Below, piece by piece: positions 1-8,718 of a DNA stretch of 64,000 bases; the stretch's first letter is position 1; the number at the start of each line of letters is the position of its first letter. The stretch is from Edaphobacter aggregans DSM 19364. GTDB lineage: Bacteria > Acidobacteriota > Terriglobia > Terriglobales > Acidobacteriaceae. Under the pieces are notes generated by a model, which saw only the letters and a program-made list of their open reading frames with translations, did not search any database and had not been told where the DNA came from. The position numbers and the translations under genes were made by a program. The stretch is from positions 107,426 to 171,425 of the forward strand of contig NZ_JQKI01000013.1 of NCBI RefSeq assembly GCF_000745965.1. Direction: 5' to 3'.

Positions 1-817
1 CGCCCTGGTCGATCGCCACGTCCACGATCACCGCGCCCTTCTTCATCTTCGCGACCATCGTCTTGGTGACGATCTTCGGCGCCGCCGCTCCCGGAATCAG
101 CACGCCGCCCACCAGCAGATCTGCCTCGCGCGCCGCGCGCTCAATGTTGTAGCTGTTCGAGGCCATGGTGAAGACGCGCCCGTTGAAGATATCGTCCAAC
201 TCGCGCAGCCGGTTCAGGCTCAGGTCCACCAGCGTCACCTTCGCTCCCATGCCCAGAGCCATCTTCGCCGCGTTCGTTCCCACCACGCCGCCGCCGATGA
301 TGCACACGTTCCCTGGAGGCACACCCGGAACTCCACCCAGCAGCAGCCCGCGGCCGCCGTGCTCCTTGGTCAGATACTCCGCGCCTACCTGCACGCTCAG
401 CCGCCCGGCGACCTCGCTCATCGGCGTCAGCAGAGGCAGCGCTCCGGTACGGTCGCGCACCGTCTCATAGGCGATGCCAGTAACCTTCTTCTTCAGCAGG
501 GCGTCCGTCAGCTCGGTCAGCGGAGCCAGGTGCAGGTAGGTAAACAGCACCAGCCCCTCGCGGAAGTGCCGGTACTCCGACTCCACCGGTTCCTTTACCT
601 TCACCACCATCTCGGCACGGCGCCACACGTCGTCGGCGGATGCCACCATCTTGGCGCCCGCGGCCTCGTACTCCTCGTCCGGCATGGCCGAAAGCGCTCC
701 CGCCTTCTGCTCCACCAGAACCGTATGTCCAGCTTCAACCAGCGCCTTAACACCCGCCGGGGTTACGCCTACACGGCTCTCGTGGTCTTTCACTTCCTTC
801 GGCACGCCAAGAATCAT
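1..817 (-). CDS. ald: Alanine dehydrogenase, N-terminal part (cut by window edge)
   Basis: Catalyses NAD-dependent interconversion of L-alanine with pyruvate and ammonia in the cytoplasm. The first 272 codons are present and the gene runs off the left edge. Residues expected in the family are visible: Arg15 and Lys75 (in KVKEP) for substrate binding and the catalytic His96 (in YLHLA). A glycine-rich Rossmann segment ([10 protein letters not shown], around residue 170) starts the NAD domain, and VDVAIDQG lies near the cut. The ATG is preceded by GGAGTGAG. It is divergent from mreB. The N-terminal sequence is close to textbook Ald, so PntA, a relative, is unlikely. Confidence 0.95.
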   Translation of the reverse strand, partial: MILGVPKEVKDHESRVGVTPAGVKALVEAGHTVLVEQKAGALSAMPDEEYEAAGAKMVASADDVWRRAEMVVKVKEPVESEYRHFREGLVLFTYLHLAPLTELTDALLKKKVTGIAYETVRDRTGALPLLTPMSEVAGRLSVQVGAEYLTKEHGGRGLLLGGVPGVPPGNVCIIGGGVVGTNAAKMALGMGAKVTLVDLSLNRLRELDDIFNGRVFTMASNSYNIERAAREADLLVGGVLIPGAAAPKIVTKTMVAKMKKGAVIVDVAIDQG

Positions 818-980
818 TGTTATCTCACTCCGTACCCCGATTGTATCTATTCGTGACAATCCCGGGCCGCTGCGCTACTTTGCCTCCAGGAGCGCAAAAC
901 ACCTCTTCCCGCAGTACACTCGCAGGAAAGCCTTACAATAGCGGTAATACCTCTGCCCTCTAGGAACGAACCAGCCCAAA

Positions 981-2045
981 ATGTCTTCGAACAACTTTCA
1001 GACGCGTTACTCCCGCATCCACAATATGCGGTCCCTCTTCAGCCTGTTTTCGAGCGATCTCGCCATTGATCTCGGCACGGCCAACACCCTCGTCTACGCT
1101 GCCGGCAAGGGAATCATCGTCAACGAGCCCTCCATCATCGCAGTGAACAAGGTCACCAACGAGGTCGAGGCCGTCGGTAAAGAGGCCAAGGACATGCTCG
1201 GCCGCACCCCCGGCAACATCGTCGCCATCAAGCCCATGAAGGACGGCGTCATCGCCGACTTCCGGCACACGGAGAAGATGCTGAACTACTTCATCCAGAA
1301 GGCGCACAACCGCAAGATGATGGTGCACCCGCGTATCGTCATCGGCGTGCCCTCCGAGATCACCCAGGTTGAAAAGCGCGCCGTCATGGACTCCGCTTAT
1401 CGGGCGAAGGCATCCGAGGTCCACCTCGTCGAGCAGGCGATGGTCGCCGCGATTGGCGCGGGTTTGCCCATCACCGAGCCCGGCGGAAACATGGTCGTCG
1501 ACATCGGCGGAGGTACCACGGACATCGCCGTCATCTCGCTGGCAGGCATTGTGTATTCGCGCTCGGTCCGGGTGGCCGGGAACCAGATGGACGAGGCTGT
1601 CATCACGTACCTGAAGCGGAAGTACAACCTGCTGATCGGCGAGCGCACCGGCGAGCAGATCAAGATGCAGCTCGGCTCCGCCTACATTCTCGACAAGCCG
1701 CTCTCGATGGAGGTCAAGGGACGCAATCTGATCGAAGGCGTGCCGAAGACCATCACCATCGACGACTCCGAGATCCGCGAAGCCCTCTCCGAGTGCATCG
1801 CGACGATCATCAACGCCATTCGAGTTGCCCTCGAGCGCACCCCGCCCGAGCTCTCGGCCGACATCTCCGACCGCGGCATCGTCCTCACGGGCGGCGGCGC
1901 GCTCATCAAGAACCTCGACAAGCGCATCCGCGAGGAGACGGGCCTGCCGGTCTCTATCGCCGACGACCCGCTGGCCTCAGTCGTGCTCGGAACCGGCAAG
2001 ATGCTCTCGGACTTCAAGCTCCTCCGCAAGATCTCGATCGACTAG
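981..2045 (+). CDS. mreB: Rod shape-determining protein MreB
   Basis: Actin-like ATPase that forms membrane-associated filaments and guides the elongation-phase cell-wall machinery. The protein has 354 residues, slightly longer than the usual 335-347 because of a 15-residue N-terminal extension. An internal ATG at 1026 gives the more typical start MRSLFS, but only the 981 start has even a weak upstream AGGAA. Phosphate-binding motifs are clear: DLGTANT (30-36) and DIGGGTTD (around 173). The C-terminal LTGGGA adenosine motif is also present. No mreC or mreD follows, so mreB is separated from the usual mre operon here. A hairpin and a dispersed repeat lie downstream. Confidence 0.97.
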   Translation: MSSNNFQTRYSRIHNMRSLFSLFSSDLAIDLGTANTLVYAAGKGIIVNEPSIIAVNKVTNEVEAVGKEAKDMLGRTPGNIVAIKPMKDGVIADFRHTEKMLNYFIQKAHNRKMMVHPRIVIGVPSEITQVEKRAVMDSAYRAKASEVHLVEQAMVAAIGAGLPITEPGGNMVVDIGGGTTDIAVISLAGIVYSRSVRVAGNQMDEAVITYLKRKYNLLIGERTGEQIKMQLGSAYILDKPLSMEVKGRNLIEGVPKTITIDDSEIREALSECIATIINAIRVALERTPPELSADISDRGIVLTGGGALIKNLDKRIREETGLPVSIADDPLASVVLGTGKMLSDFKLLRKISID

Positions 2046-2054
2046 CCCTAAGTG

Positions 2055-2101
2055 CCCTATTCCGCTATCTGGCGCGGATAGGGCCCCCCTCCTGTCTTTT
2101 T
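2055..2101 (+). terminator. Possible mreB terminator
   Basis: A ten-pair stem (CCCTAT plus CCGC at 2055-2065, pairing with GCGG plus ATAGGG at 2074-2083, one bulged T) follows the mreB stop by 9 nt. The T-rich run TCTTTTT comes about 13 nt after the stem, later than in a classical intrinsic terminator, so efficiency is uncertain. Confidence 0.4.
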
Positions 2102-2142
2102 GTGCAAGGCATTCAATCGTTGCACGTTAGCCTGGTACCTTC
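2084..2142 (+). repeat. Dispersed repeat, copy A (TGCAAGGCATTC-N12-TTAG)
   Basis: The core TGCAAGGCATTC lies at 2103-2114. After exactly 12 nt comes TTAG (2127-2130) and then CCTGGTACCTTC. A C/T-rich lead (CCCCCTCCTG, then T-rich) precedes it. The same arrangement occurs at 13256, 57959 (minus strand) and 63568. This copy lies between mreB and the toxin-antitoxin pair and, unlike the others, has no GCCCCGG hairpin after it. Confidence 0.6.
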
Positions 2143-2169
2143 CTCCTAGAGCGACAATTTGCCAGTATC

Positions 2170-2613
2170 ATGTATGGCATAATGCCGGAAGAGGTTCCTA
2201 TGGCTGCGCACCCCAATATCGGTGACTACATCGGAGTTACACCGAAGTCTCAGTTCGACCTGGCCGAGATTGTGGAGCAGGGGCTCCCTACGGAGACGGT
2301 TGCGCTTCTGCGGGATAAGGGGCTGACCTTCTCCGAAGTCTCGGAGATCGTGATCTCGCCGCGAACCCTGCAGCACCGCAGGGCGCGGGGCGAGCACCTC
2401 TCGCATGAGGAGACCGACCGGCTGGTTCGCCTGGCGCGAATCGCCGTACTGGCCGAGGAGGTCTTTGGAGACCGCGAGAAGGCGCTTGGGTGGCTTCGGT
2501 CGCAAGACGAACGCATCGGCAATCGATCCCCTCTAAGCCTGCTGCACACCGAATCCGGCGGCCGGCTGGTGGAGGACATGCTGTGGCAGATCGATGAAGG
2601 CGTGTACGTGTGA
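2170..2613 (+). CDS. Xre/MbcA/ParS-type antitoxin (DUF2384) of a RES toxin system
   Basis: Antitoxin partner of the RES-domain protein encoded immediately downstream. The 147-residue protein has an Xre-like helical N-terminal half (GLTFSEVSEIV followed by SPRTLQHRRARGE) and the C-terminal MbcA/ParS/Xre toxin-binding region (ALGWLRS, then PLSLLHTESGGRLVEDMLWQIDEGVYV-like ending). Antitoxins of this family neutralise the toxin and usually repress their own operon through an inverted repeat in the promoter. The stop codon overlaps the toxin's GTG start by 4 nt (GTGA), so the two are translationally coupled. Starts at 2182 or 2200 are also possible. Family assignment is confident; activity is inferred. 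Confidence 0.85.
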   Translation: MYGIMPEEVPMAAHPNIGDYIGVTPKSQFDLAEIVEQGLPTETVALLRDKGLTFSEVSEIVISPRTLQHRRARGEHLSHEETDRLVRLARIAVLAEEVFGDREKALGWLRSQDERIGNRSPLSLLHTESGGRLVEDMLWQIDEGVYV

Positions 2614-3077
2614 GGACGCTGTGGCGAATCAGCAGGCACAGCGATCTGGAAGGGCTGGGCGGAGAAAAGACAGAGGGCCGCTGGCACACGGCTGGAAGAG
2701 GCAAACGCATCGTCTACCTGGCCGAGCATCCTGCGCTGGCTTTAGTCGAGGTGCTCGTCAATCTGAGAGGCACTCCGGAGTTCTTCCCCGAAAGCTATCG
2801 GCTGATGAAGATCCATGTGGCGGATGGCACCTCGACCGATGCGGTCGCGCCGGAGAACTTGAATCCAAGCTGGCGTGAGGACAGCAAATCGACGCAGATG
2901 CTGGGAGACGCGTGGCTTGAAGGCTCCTACTCTGCGCTGCTTGCCGTGCCTTCTGCGCCGTCGCCGGAGTCAACGAATTATTTGCTGAACCCGCGTCACT
3001 CGGATGCAAGCAGAGTGACGGTCGAGTGGTCGCGGTGGATAGCATACGATCAACGCCTCTTCCGGGTGCGCAAGTAG
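2610..3077 (+). CDS. RES-domain toxin (NAD+-degrading family)
   Basis: Toxin of a type II RES-Xre system. Characterised family members degrade or phosphorolyse NAD+. The 155-residue protein spans one RES domain and retains the conserved pocket residues at the expected places: Arg24 (GRW), Tyr36 (VYLAEH), Glu47 (LVEVL) and Ser115 (VPSA). The family's NYLLNP motif follows. The GTG start overlaps the antitoxin stop by 4 nt. The gene ends 10 nt from the convergent CBS/HlyC gene with no obvious terminator between. All pocket residues are kept, so the toxin looks intact rather than decayed. Confidence 0.87.
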   Translation: MRTLWRISRHSDLEGLGGEKTEGRWHTAGRGKRIVYLAEHPALALVEVLVNLRGTPEFFPESYRLMKIHVADGTSTDAVAPENLNPSWREDSKSTQMLGDAWLEGSYSALLAVPSAPSPESTNYLLNPRHSDASRVTVEWSRWIAYDQRLFRVRK

Positions 3078-3087
3078 GCAAACGTAC

Positions 3088-4464
3088 TTAGAAGGTGCTG
3101 GATGGATGTCCCGTCAGGCTGACCCGTACGCGATCGATTCGGCGATCCGTTGAGGACAGAACCTCCAGCCGCAGGCCGTCCTGCTCCACCACCTCGCCCG
3201 GAGCCGGGATGTGGCCCGCGATCTCGGAGACCAGCCCTCCCAGCGTCGTCGACTCGTAGCGCTCCGGCAGCCGCAGCGGATCGGACTCCTCCTCGTGCGC
3301 TACCGGCTCTTCGGTTGTCTCGCCGTCCTCAACGGGGCGTGTCTCGGCGTGCTCCATCTGGTCGGCGAACAGCTCCTTCAGCCGCGCGACCTCGAAGCTT
3401 CCCGGCACGGTGTACGAGCCGTCGGGGCCGAGCACAGGAGCCTCGTCGGGCTCCGGCTCATCGTGCTCGTCGGCGATGTCGCCCACGATGGCCTCGAGCA
3501 GGTCTTCGATGGATACCAGGCCCGCGACGCCGCCGTACTCGTCGATGACGATGCGCATGTGCTGCTTCTCGCGCTGCATCTCGCGCAGAAGCTCGGCGAC
3601 CTTCTTGGTCTCCGGCACAAAGGCGGCGGGCCGCTGAATCTGCGCCACGGTTCGGGTTCCGGCTTCGATGTCGAGCACCTTCAGCAGGTCGCGCGCGAAG
3701 GCGATTCCGGTAACGTGATCGAGTGATTCCGCGTAGACGGGAACGCGCGAGAAGGCGTGCTCGTTGATCTCCGCGGTAAACTCGCGCAGCGTCATCGTCC
3801 CGGAAACGGCGAAGATCTCCGGCCGCGGCGTCATCACCTCGCTTACTACCTTGTCGCCGAACTCGACGACAGAGCGCACAAGCTCGCGGTCCGACTCCTC
3901 GAGGATTCCCTCCTCTTCGCCGGCCTCGAGCAGCGCCTCCATCGCCTCGGAAGGATGCTCCTCCTCCTTCGTGTCCTCAGGCTCCGCCAGCGCCGCGATC
4001 GACAGCAGCAGCTGCAGCACGATCGTCACCGGCAGGATGAGGTAGAAGAGCACCTGAAGCACGATGGTGAGCTTGCGAATCCAGAGTCCTCGCGAGCGGG
4101 CAAAGAGGATCTGCGGAATCAGGCGGTCGAAGATGAGGATCAGCAGGATCAGCTCGGCCGCCCCGCGGGCAATCGCTCCCGTGCCTGGAATCTCCACCAG
4201 CGCATTCGTGTTCTGGTAGAGATGCAGCCCCCACAGCAGCGCGATCGCGGCCAGCGTCAGCTGGCGCAGCACCGAGGCCGACAGCGCGATCGACTCGCGC
4301 CCGAGCCGCAGCCGCGGCTCGATCGTCTGCTCCCAGGTGTCGATGTTGTCCTGGTACTCGCGGGCAAGAAACTTGCCCATCTCCGAGTAGACGCGGTCGA
4401 CGTAAGCGGCCAGCGCGAGCACGGCCAGCAGCAGCGTCATCGTGATGAAGTATCCGAGGCTCAT
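3088..4464 (-). CDS. HlyC/CorC-family membrane protein with CBS domain pair
   Basis: The 458-residue inner-membrane protein belongs to the CNNM/CorC-related group implicated in Mg/Co homeostasis; its exact substrate here is unknown. The N-terminal half has about four hydrophobic segments (roughly residues 2-25, 62-84, 100-124 and 130-160). The CBS pair follows, beginning at VMTPRPEIF (around 213) and ending at YGGVAGLVSIEDLLEAIVGDI (around 315). A CorC_HlyC-type acidic C-terminal domain closes the protein. It contains an unusual Glu-rich insertion (EEPVAHEEESD). The ATG overlaps the ybeY stop by 4 nt (ATGA), and the phoH-ybeY-corC order is a widely conserved bacterial neighbourhood. Confidence 0.88.
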   Translation of the reverse strand: MSLGYFITMTLLLAVLALAAYVDRVYSEMGKFLAREYQDNIDTWEQTIEPRLRLGRESIALSASVLRQLTLAAIALLWGLHLYQNTNALVEIPGTGAIARGAAELILLILIFDRLIPQILFARSRGLWIRKLTIVLQVLFYLILPVTIVLQLLLSIAALAEPEDTKEEEHPSEAMEALLEAGEEEGILEESDRELVRSVVEFGDKVVSEVMTPRPEIFAVSGTMTLREFTAEINEHAFSRVPVYAESLDHVTGIAFARDLLKVLDIEAGTRTVAQIQRPAAFVPETKKVAELLREMQREKQHMRIVIDEYGGVAGLVSIEDLLEAIVGDIADEHDEPEPDEAPVLGPDGSYTVPGSFEVARLKELFADQMEHAETRPVEDGETTEEPVAHEEESDPLRLPERYESTTLGGLVSEIAGHIPAPGEVVEQDGLRLEVLSSTDRRIDRVRVSLTGHPSSTF

Positions 4465-4970
4465 GCGCGCCGCCTCTTCGCCGCCGTCTTCCTTCGCGGC
4501 GCGCGCGCAGGCCGAGCCGGCGAACCTGTTGTGCGCTCGATCAGCGTCGCGGGCAGCTTCAGCTCACGGCGCAGTTCGGCCTCGCGAGCGGCCATCTCGC
4601 CGGAGTCCACCTCGTGGTCCATTCCGGTCAAATGAAGCAGGCCGTGCAGCATCAGAACGCGAACCTCTTCGCCCAGCGAGTGGCCGAAGCTCTCCGCCTG
4701 CCGCGCTGCCGTATCGAGCGAGATGGCGAGGTCGCCCGCGTGCTGCGCAGCGATCTCCTCCGGAGCGGGAAAGCTGAGCACGTCGGTCGGCTTGTTCTTG
4801 CCGCGGAAGTCGCGATTGAGGCGTTTGATCTCGGCGTCTGAGGTAAGGAGCACCTCGACTGCGCCCGCAAGCCCAACCACCTCGCGGGCGCGGCGAAGGA
4901 AGCGCGTCAGGCCGGACTTCGCAGGCGGCATTGGATTGGAACGGGTACTGGGAGGTTCGATGGTGATCAT
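4461..4970 (-). CDS. ybeY: Endoribonuclease YbeY
   Basis: Zinc-dependent single-strand endoribonuclease involved in 16S rRNA 3' maturation and ribosome quality control. The diagnostic motif HGLLHLTGMDHE supplies the three metal-binding histidines. Upstream motifs include NRDFRGKNKPTDVLSFP. The ATG at 4970 is chosen. An in-frame TTG at 4994 would add eight residues (MRDDHHQA), and the nearby ATG inside a duplicated GATGATCACC segment is out of frame and soon stops. The C-terminal 25 residues are Arg/Lys/Ala-rich, a basic tail beyond the usual domain. The gene is between phoH and the CBS gene, overlapping the latter by 4 nt. Confidence 0.93.
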   Translation of the reverse strand: MITIEPPSTRSNPMPPAKSGLTRFLRRAREVVGLAGAVEVLLTSDAEIKRLNRDFRGKNKPTDVLSFPAPEEIAAQHAGDLAISLDTAARQAESFGHSLGEEVRVLMLHGLLHLTGMDHEVDSGEMAAREAELRRELKLPATLIERTTGSPARPARAPRRKTAAKRRRA

Positions 4971-5001
4971 CGCTTGGTGGTGATCATCGCGCAAAGTGCA
5001 A

Positions 5002-5044
5002 CGTCAGCAGAGTGAAGCGTTGTTCGCGCTCCCCTCTGCTGACG
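5002..5044. repeat. Perfect 11-bp inverted repeat between phoH and ybeY
   Basis: CGTCAGCAGAG (5002-5012) is matched exactly by CTCTGCTGACG (5034-5044), with a 21-nt loop. It lies in the 91-nt gap between the phoH stop and the ybeY start. No T-run follows on the minus strand, so it may be an attenuator, mRNA-processing site or operator rather than a terminator. Confidence 0.5.
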
Positions 5045-5061
5045 ATAGTATCTCACTGCCG

Positions 5062-6099
5062 CTACTGCGGCTTCGCCACATGCTTGTCGCTTGCCAGCGA
5101 TGGAGGCTCCGACATCGCAGACTCGCCCATCGAGAGCGGAAGCTCCTGCTGGGCGCGGCCGTAGCTGTCGTACGCGCGTACGATGCGCTGAACGAGGTGA
5201 TGCCGCACCACGTCAACGTCCTCGAAGTGACAGAAGCGGATTCCCTCGACGCCGTCGAGGACGTGCAGCGCCTCGAAGAGCCCGGAACGTTTGGGGTTCG
5301 GCAGGTCGATCTGCGTCAGGTCGCCGGTGATGACGGCCTTCGAGCTGTTGCCGAGGCGCGTGACGAACATCTTCATCTGCTCAGTCGTCGTGTTCTGCGC
5401 CTCGTCCATGATGATGAAGGCGTCATTGAGCGTGCGGCCGCGCATGAAGGCGAGCGGCGCGACCTCGATGACGTTCGATTCGAGCATCTTGTCGACCTTC
5501 TGCGGGTCGAGCAGGTCGTAGAGCGCGTCATAGAGCGGGCGCAGGTAGGGATCGACCTTCTCCTGGAGCGAGCCGGGAAGGAAGCCGAGGCGCTCGCCGG
5601 CTTCGACGGCCGGACGAACGAGGATGATGCGGCTGACCTTTTTGGCAACGAGCGCCGAGACCGCCATCGCGACGGCGAGGTAGGTCTTGCCGGTTCCGGC
5701 GGGGCCGAGGCCAAAGACCATGTCGTTCTGCTCGATCGCCTCGACGTACTTGCGCTGATTGGGCGAGCGCGGCTGAACCATTCGTTTGACGCCGTTCGAG
5801 CGCTGCTTTCCGGAATCGACCAGCGACCTCAGCGTCACGGCCTGATCGGCGACGACCATCTTGAGCATCCCGTGCAGCTCCCCGTTGTGCAGGTTCACGC
5901 CTGCTCGACGCAGCGCGTCGAAGTCCGCGAAGACGCGCTCCACCCGGGCGACGCTGTCGGCGTTGCCGGTCACATGAATGGCGTCCGATCGAAGGTCGAT
6001 CGTGACGTGTAGCCCGTCTTCTAACAGGCGTAGATTTTCGTCGTGGGTTCCGTAGAGGGGTTCGATACCTGGGGTGATTTCGATGGCTGTTCTGATCAA
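5062..6099 (-). CDS. phoH: PhoH-like ATPase
   Basis: Cytoplasmic P-loop ATPase of the PhoH/YbeZ family, functionally linked to YbeY in RNA and ribosome metabolism. The 345-residue protein has Walker A GPAGTGKT (132-139) and Walker B FIIMDEAQ (228-235), plus the family signatures [15 protein letters not shown] and [10 protein letters not shown]. The reading frame opens with TTG at 6099, preceded at 12 nt by GGAGG (on the minus strand). No in-frame ATG occurs before the conserved N-terminal region, so TTG is accepted. It is first in the phoH-ybeY-CBS transcription unit. Confidence 0.93.
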   Translation of the reverse strand: MIRTAIEITPGIEPLYGTHDENLRLLEDGLHVTIDLRSDAIHVTGNADSVARVERVFADFDALRRAGVNLHNGELHGMLKMVVADQAVTLRSLVDSGKQRSNGVKRMVQPRSPNQRKYVEAIEQNDMVFGLGPAGTGKTYLAVAMAVSALVAKKVSRIILVRPAVEAGERLGFLPGSLQEKVDPYLRPLYDALYDLLDPQKVDKMLESNVIEVAPLAFMRGRTLNDAFIIMDEAQNTTTEQMKMFVTRLGNSSKAVITGDLTQIDLPNPKRSGLFEALHVLDGVEGIRFCHFEDVDVVRHHLVQRIVRAYDSYGRAQQELPLSMGESAMSEPPSLASDKHVAKPQ

Positions 6100-6530
6100 G
6101 TTTGGGGCTGACCTCCGTCAGGCGAAGCGCGGTTATCTTCTGCTTTATTGGATACAAGGTACGAGCGACAGGTTGCGGCCCGGTCAAGGCACGGCACAGG
6201 GAAGGTTGTTTGTGTGGGGGCTGCGACCGGGATGGCGAGAGTTGCCAATCGTGTGCCGAAGATGGGCACAGAGTAGCCCGCACCGGGACGCTCGTCAAGC
6301 CCCTGAATGATGGGGAATGAATCTAAAGGAATAACTGCGGCTGCCTCGGTCTGTTTGCCGGAAAACTGACCGGAATGCAGGATTCCCGCCGTTCTTTCGG
6401 TTGACCTTAGCCTCGGATTTCCGTAGACTTAGAGATTGCAGAGGATGGTTCAGGCTGTGTTTCCGGCCAGCCTGAGGTCTGCATCCCAAATTCCCCGACA
6501 CATAAGCGGGTCAGAAGAGAGAGTTTAAAC
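6100..6530. other. Divergent intergenic region phoH / rpsT
   Basis: This 431-nt region has no convincing gene; short frames at 6074-6320 lack coding character or family resemblance. Its right part holds a promoter candidate for rpsT (6401-6429) and then a leader of about 95 nt. The left part must contain the phoH promoter, but I could not pick one out. Confidence 0.6.
6401..6429 (+). promoter_or_regulatory. Candidate sigma-70-type promoter of rpsT
   Basis: TTGACC (-35, 5/6 match) at 6401-6406, a 17-nt spacer, and TAGACT (-10, 4/6) at 6424-6429. The predicted transcription start is near 6436, leaving a leader of roughly 95 nt before the rpsT ATG, enough for the translational autoregulation known for S20 in other bacteria (not shown here). 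Confidence 0.6.
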
Positions 6531-6806
6531 ATGGCAAATCATGTATCGTCGCTGAAGCGCGCACGCCAGACCGAGACCAAGACTGCGGTCAACCGCGCCA
6601 ACAAGAGCAAGCTCCGCGGAACCCTGCGCTCTCTGCGCGAGGCGATCGCCAAGGGCGACAGCAAGGACCTGAAGGCTGTCTACAGCGCCACCGTCTCGGT
6701 GCTCGACAAGAGCGTTCAAAAGGGCGTGATCCACAAGAACACGGCCAGCCGCTACAAGAGCCGCCTGAACGCCCGCGTGAAGGCTGCGGTCACCAAGGCC
6801 CCCTAA
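6531..6806 (+). CDS. rpsT: 30S ribosomal protein S20
   Basis: Primary 16S rRNA-binding protein of the small subunit. At 91 residues it has the family's usual length and the three-helix, Lys/Arg/Ala-rich composition, beginning [13 protein letters not shown] and including the conserved [17 protein letters not shown] segment ([14 protein letters not shown]). The gene is monocistronic, with a strong terminator candidate 30 nt after the stop. A Shine-Dalgarno-like AGAGAG precedes the ATG. Confidence 0.97.
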   Translation: MANHVSSLKRARQTETKTAVNRANKSKLRGTLRSLREAIAKGDSKDLKAVYSATVSVLDKSVQKGVIHKNTASRYKSRLNARVKAAVTKAP

Positions 6807-6834
6807 GCACCTTCCCCATCTACCAGTTCGACCG

Positions 6835-6866
6835 AGGCCAGCTTCTGAGGAGCTGGCCTTCTTCAT
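6835..6866. terminator. Bidirectional terminator, rpsT and the converging gene
   Basis: AGGCCAGCT (6835-6843) pairs with AGCTGGCCT (6851-6859) around a 7-nt loop, followed by TTCTTC. On the minus strand it overlaps the last codons and stop of the 6863-8557 gene, so it can serve both converging transcripts. Confidence 0.75.
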
Positions 6867-8557
6867 TGCTTCGGCGACCCCGGCTTTTGAGTCGTTCCGC
6901 TGGAATCTCCGGGATGCTCGCCCTCGTTGTAGAGAGTTGGCGGCTTTCGCGGCGATTCGGTTGGTGCGGAGCTCTCCGCTCCCGCTGTATTCGCCGGGCT
7001 CTCCTGCGGCTTCGATGTGGCAGCGTCATTCGAGGAATCTGTTCCTGCGGGAGGCGCCGGCGCAGCCTGTGGCGTGGGCGGCTGTGCGACCTCAGGCTCG
7101 CTTGTCTTTGCAGCCGGAGTGGCCTCAGGAGCCTGCGCGGGAGGATTTGCGGAGTCGCCGTTCGTCATATCGGCTGCCACGTCGCCGCCGCCCGCGCTCG
7201 CCTCTCCAAACTGCGCCATCGCGCCGTCGTCCTGCGGGGCGGAAGCCTCTGCCAGCTTTACCGCATCGCGTTCCTTCTCGGTCAGCGGCGGAAGGCTGTG
7301 AATCTCGATCGCATCCCCGCGAACTACCGCAAGGCTCATCCCGTCCGGGGAGAGCGCGAAGTTCTGCCCGGCACGCTCTACCGGCGAGGCATCGATGCGC
7401 AGCACCTGGCGGCCGCTGTCGGTCTGGTAGACGATGATGCTCTGACCGGCGACCAGCTCCGGGATGAGTGCGTCGGCCTGCACGACACCGCTGTGGGTCA
7501 GCACGCGGCTCATGGCAAATCGCCCGCCCTTAGGGGCGTAGTCGAACGTGGGAGCGATATAGCTCTCGGTCAGGTTCTGCTGCCACATCTGCTCGCCGCG
7601 CATGTTGAAGGCCCCGACTAGCTGCGGGGCGTGGTTGAGGCCGCAGCCGAAGGCGATGAACTCGCTGCGGCTCACCAGGATCGGCACGGGCCTGCAGGTT
7701 GAGTCGAAGGCAGCGAGTTCCTTGACCTTGCCGCTGTAGGAGTGGAAGTCGAAAGCCCAGCGCCGCTGCCCCTGATCGAGCATCGCAACGTAGCCGGCGG
7801 AGTTGGCAGGAATGCGTCCGGGAACCCGCGCGCGAAACCCGCCGCCCGGCCGCAGCCCTACTTCTTCGCCGGCCCTGGCCGACAGGCGAAAGAAGTTGAT
7901 CTGCACGGGAGTCTCGGAAAACGCGCTCTCCTCCGTCGAGAGACCCGGCGTCGCGCCCGAACTCGTTGGCAGGATTGCCTCTCGCTGCCGGTCCACCGTC
8001 TCGATGATCATCAGGTCGGCGTCGGGCGACAGCAGCACGCCGCCGATCCGGCGCTCGGTGGTAAGGAATGGCCTCTCCCGGAAGGCGTGGCCGCGAGCCA
8101 GGTTGACCATCGGGGCGAAGGTGGTGAGCGTGTCGCGAGTCCGCAGCATGAAGCGCCCTTTGCCGAGGTTCCACAGGTACTGGCCGTGGTCGTGGAAGCG
8201 CCATGAGGTGCGCGCCAGAACCTTGCCGCCGGGAACCTCCAGCAGCACGGCGTCAATCATGCGATCCTGGTCGGTAGGTGGACAGTCCGGCAGGCGCTTG
8301 AGCAGCCGCTTGGTGCTGTAGGTCAGCAGAAGATGCTTATCGTCGACAAAGTCAACCGTCAGCATAGAGCTGCCGGCGAGCAGAAACTGTGTGGAGAGAG
8401 GCTGGAAGCCCAAGGGCTCCAGCGGGATGCGCTCCGCCGGCTCAGGACCCTTGGCCACGGCGCATTTCGTCACAAATACAGACACAACAACGAGCAGGAG
8501 AAGGCTCGAAAGCTTGCAGAGCCGGGGACTCGCGTGGATGATGCTGGGAACCGGCAT
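6863..8557 (-). CDS. Secreted protein of unknown function with Pro/Ala-rich tail
   Basis: I do not recognise this 564-residue protein as a named family. It has an N-terminal hydrophobic segment (about residues 13-32, LSSLLLLVVVSVFVTK) ending near Cys32, which could be a signal peptide or a poor lipobox. Residues about 40-430 contain repeated short beta-like segments such as LLLTYSTKR, LSPDADLMII and LSPDGMSLAVV, suggesting a beta-propeller (WD40/PQQ-like). The last 130 residues are low-complexity Pro/Ala/Glu/Ser. Similar secreted propeller-like proteins are common in acidobacteria. Location is inferred to be periplasmic or cell-surface. It stands alone, divergent from the M13 peptidase gene. 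Confidence 0.7.
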   Translation of the reverse strand: MPVPSIIHASPRLCKLSSLLLLVVVSVFVTKCAVAKGPEPAERIPLEPLGFQPLSTQFLLAGSSMLTVDFVDDKHLLLTYSTKRLLKRLPDCPPTDQDRMIDAVLLEVPGGKVLARTSWRFHDHGQYLWNLGKGRFMLRTRDTLTTFAPMVNLARGHAFRERPFLTTERRIGGVLLSPDADLMIIETVDRQREAILPTSSGATPGLSTEESAFSETPVQINFFRLSARAGEEVGLRPGGGFRARVPGRIPANSAGYVAMLDQGQRRWAFDFHSYSGKVKELAAFDSTCRPVPILVSRSEFIAFGCGLNHAPQLVGAFNMRGEQMWQQNLTESYIAPTFDYAPKGGRFAMSRVLTHSGVVQADALIPELVAGQSIIVYQTDSGRQVLRIDASPVERAGQNFALSPDGMSLAVVRGDAIEIHSLPPLTEKERDAVKLAEASAPQDDGAMAQFGEASAGGGDVAADMTNGDSANPPAQAPEATPAAKTSEPEVAQPPTPQAAPAPPAGTDSSNDAATSKPQESPANTAGAESSAPTESPRKPPTLYNEGEHPGDSSGTTQKPGSPKQ

Positions 8558-8718
8558 AATGGCGCGCGTATCTCGCCCGGAAGGGCGTCCTGCCTTCTAC
8601 TGTTTCACAGACGAAGGGTGCTCGCCAATGGAAGCACGAAGCGTCTGTCAACGGTAAACAATACCAGTGATACAACATCAGAAGGTTCCAAACGGAAAGA
8701 ATCGAAGGGAAGTGCAAG

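Noticed and set aside
840..859. TTGTCA and TACAAT as an ald promoter on the minus strand
   Set aside because: The two hexamers are only 8 nt apart, too close for a sigma-70-type promoter.
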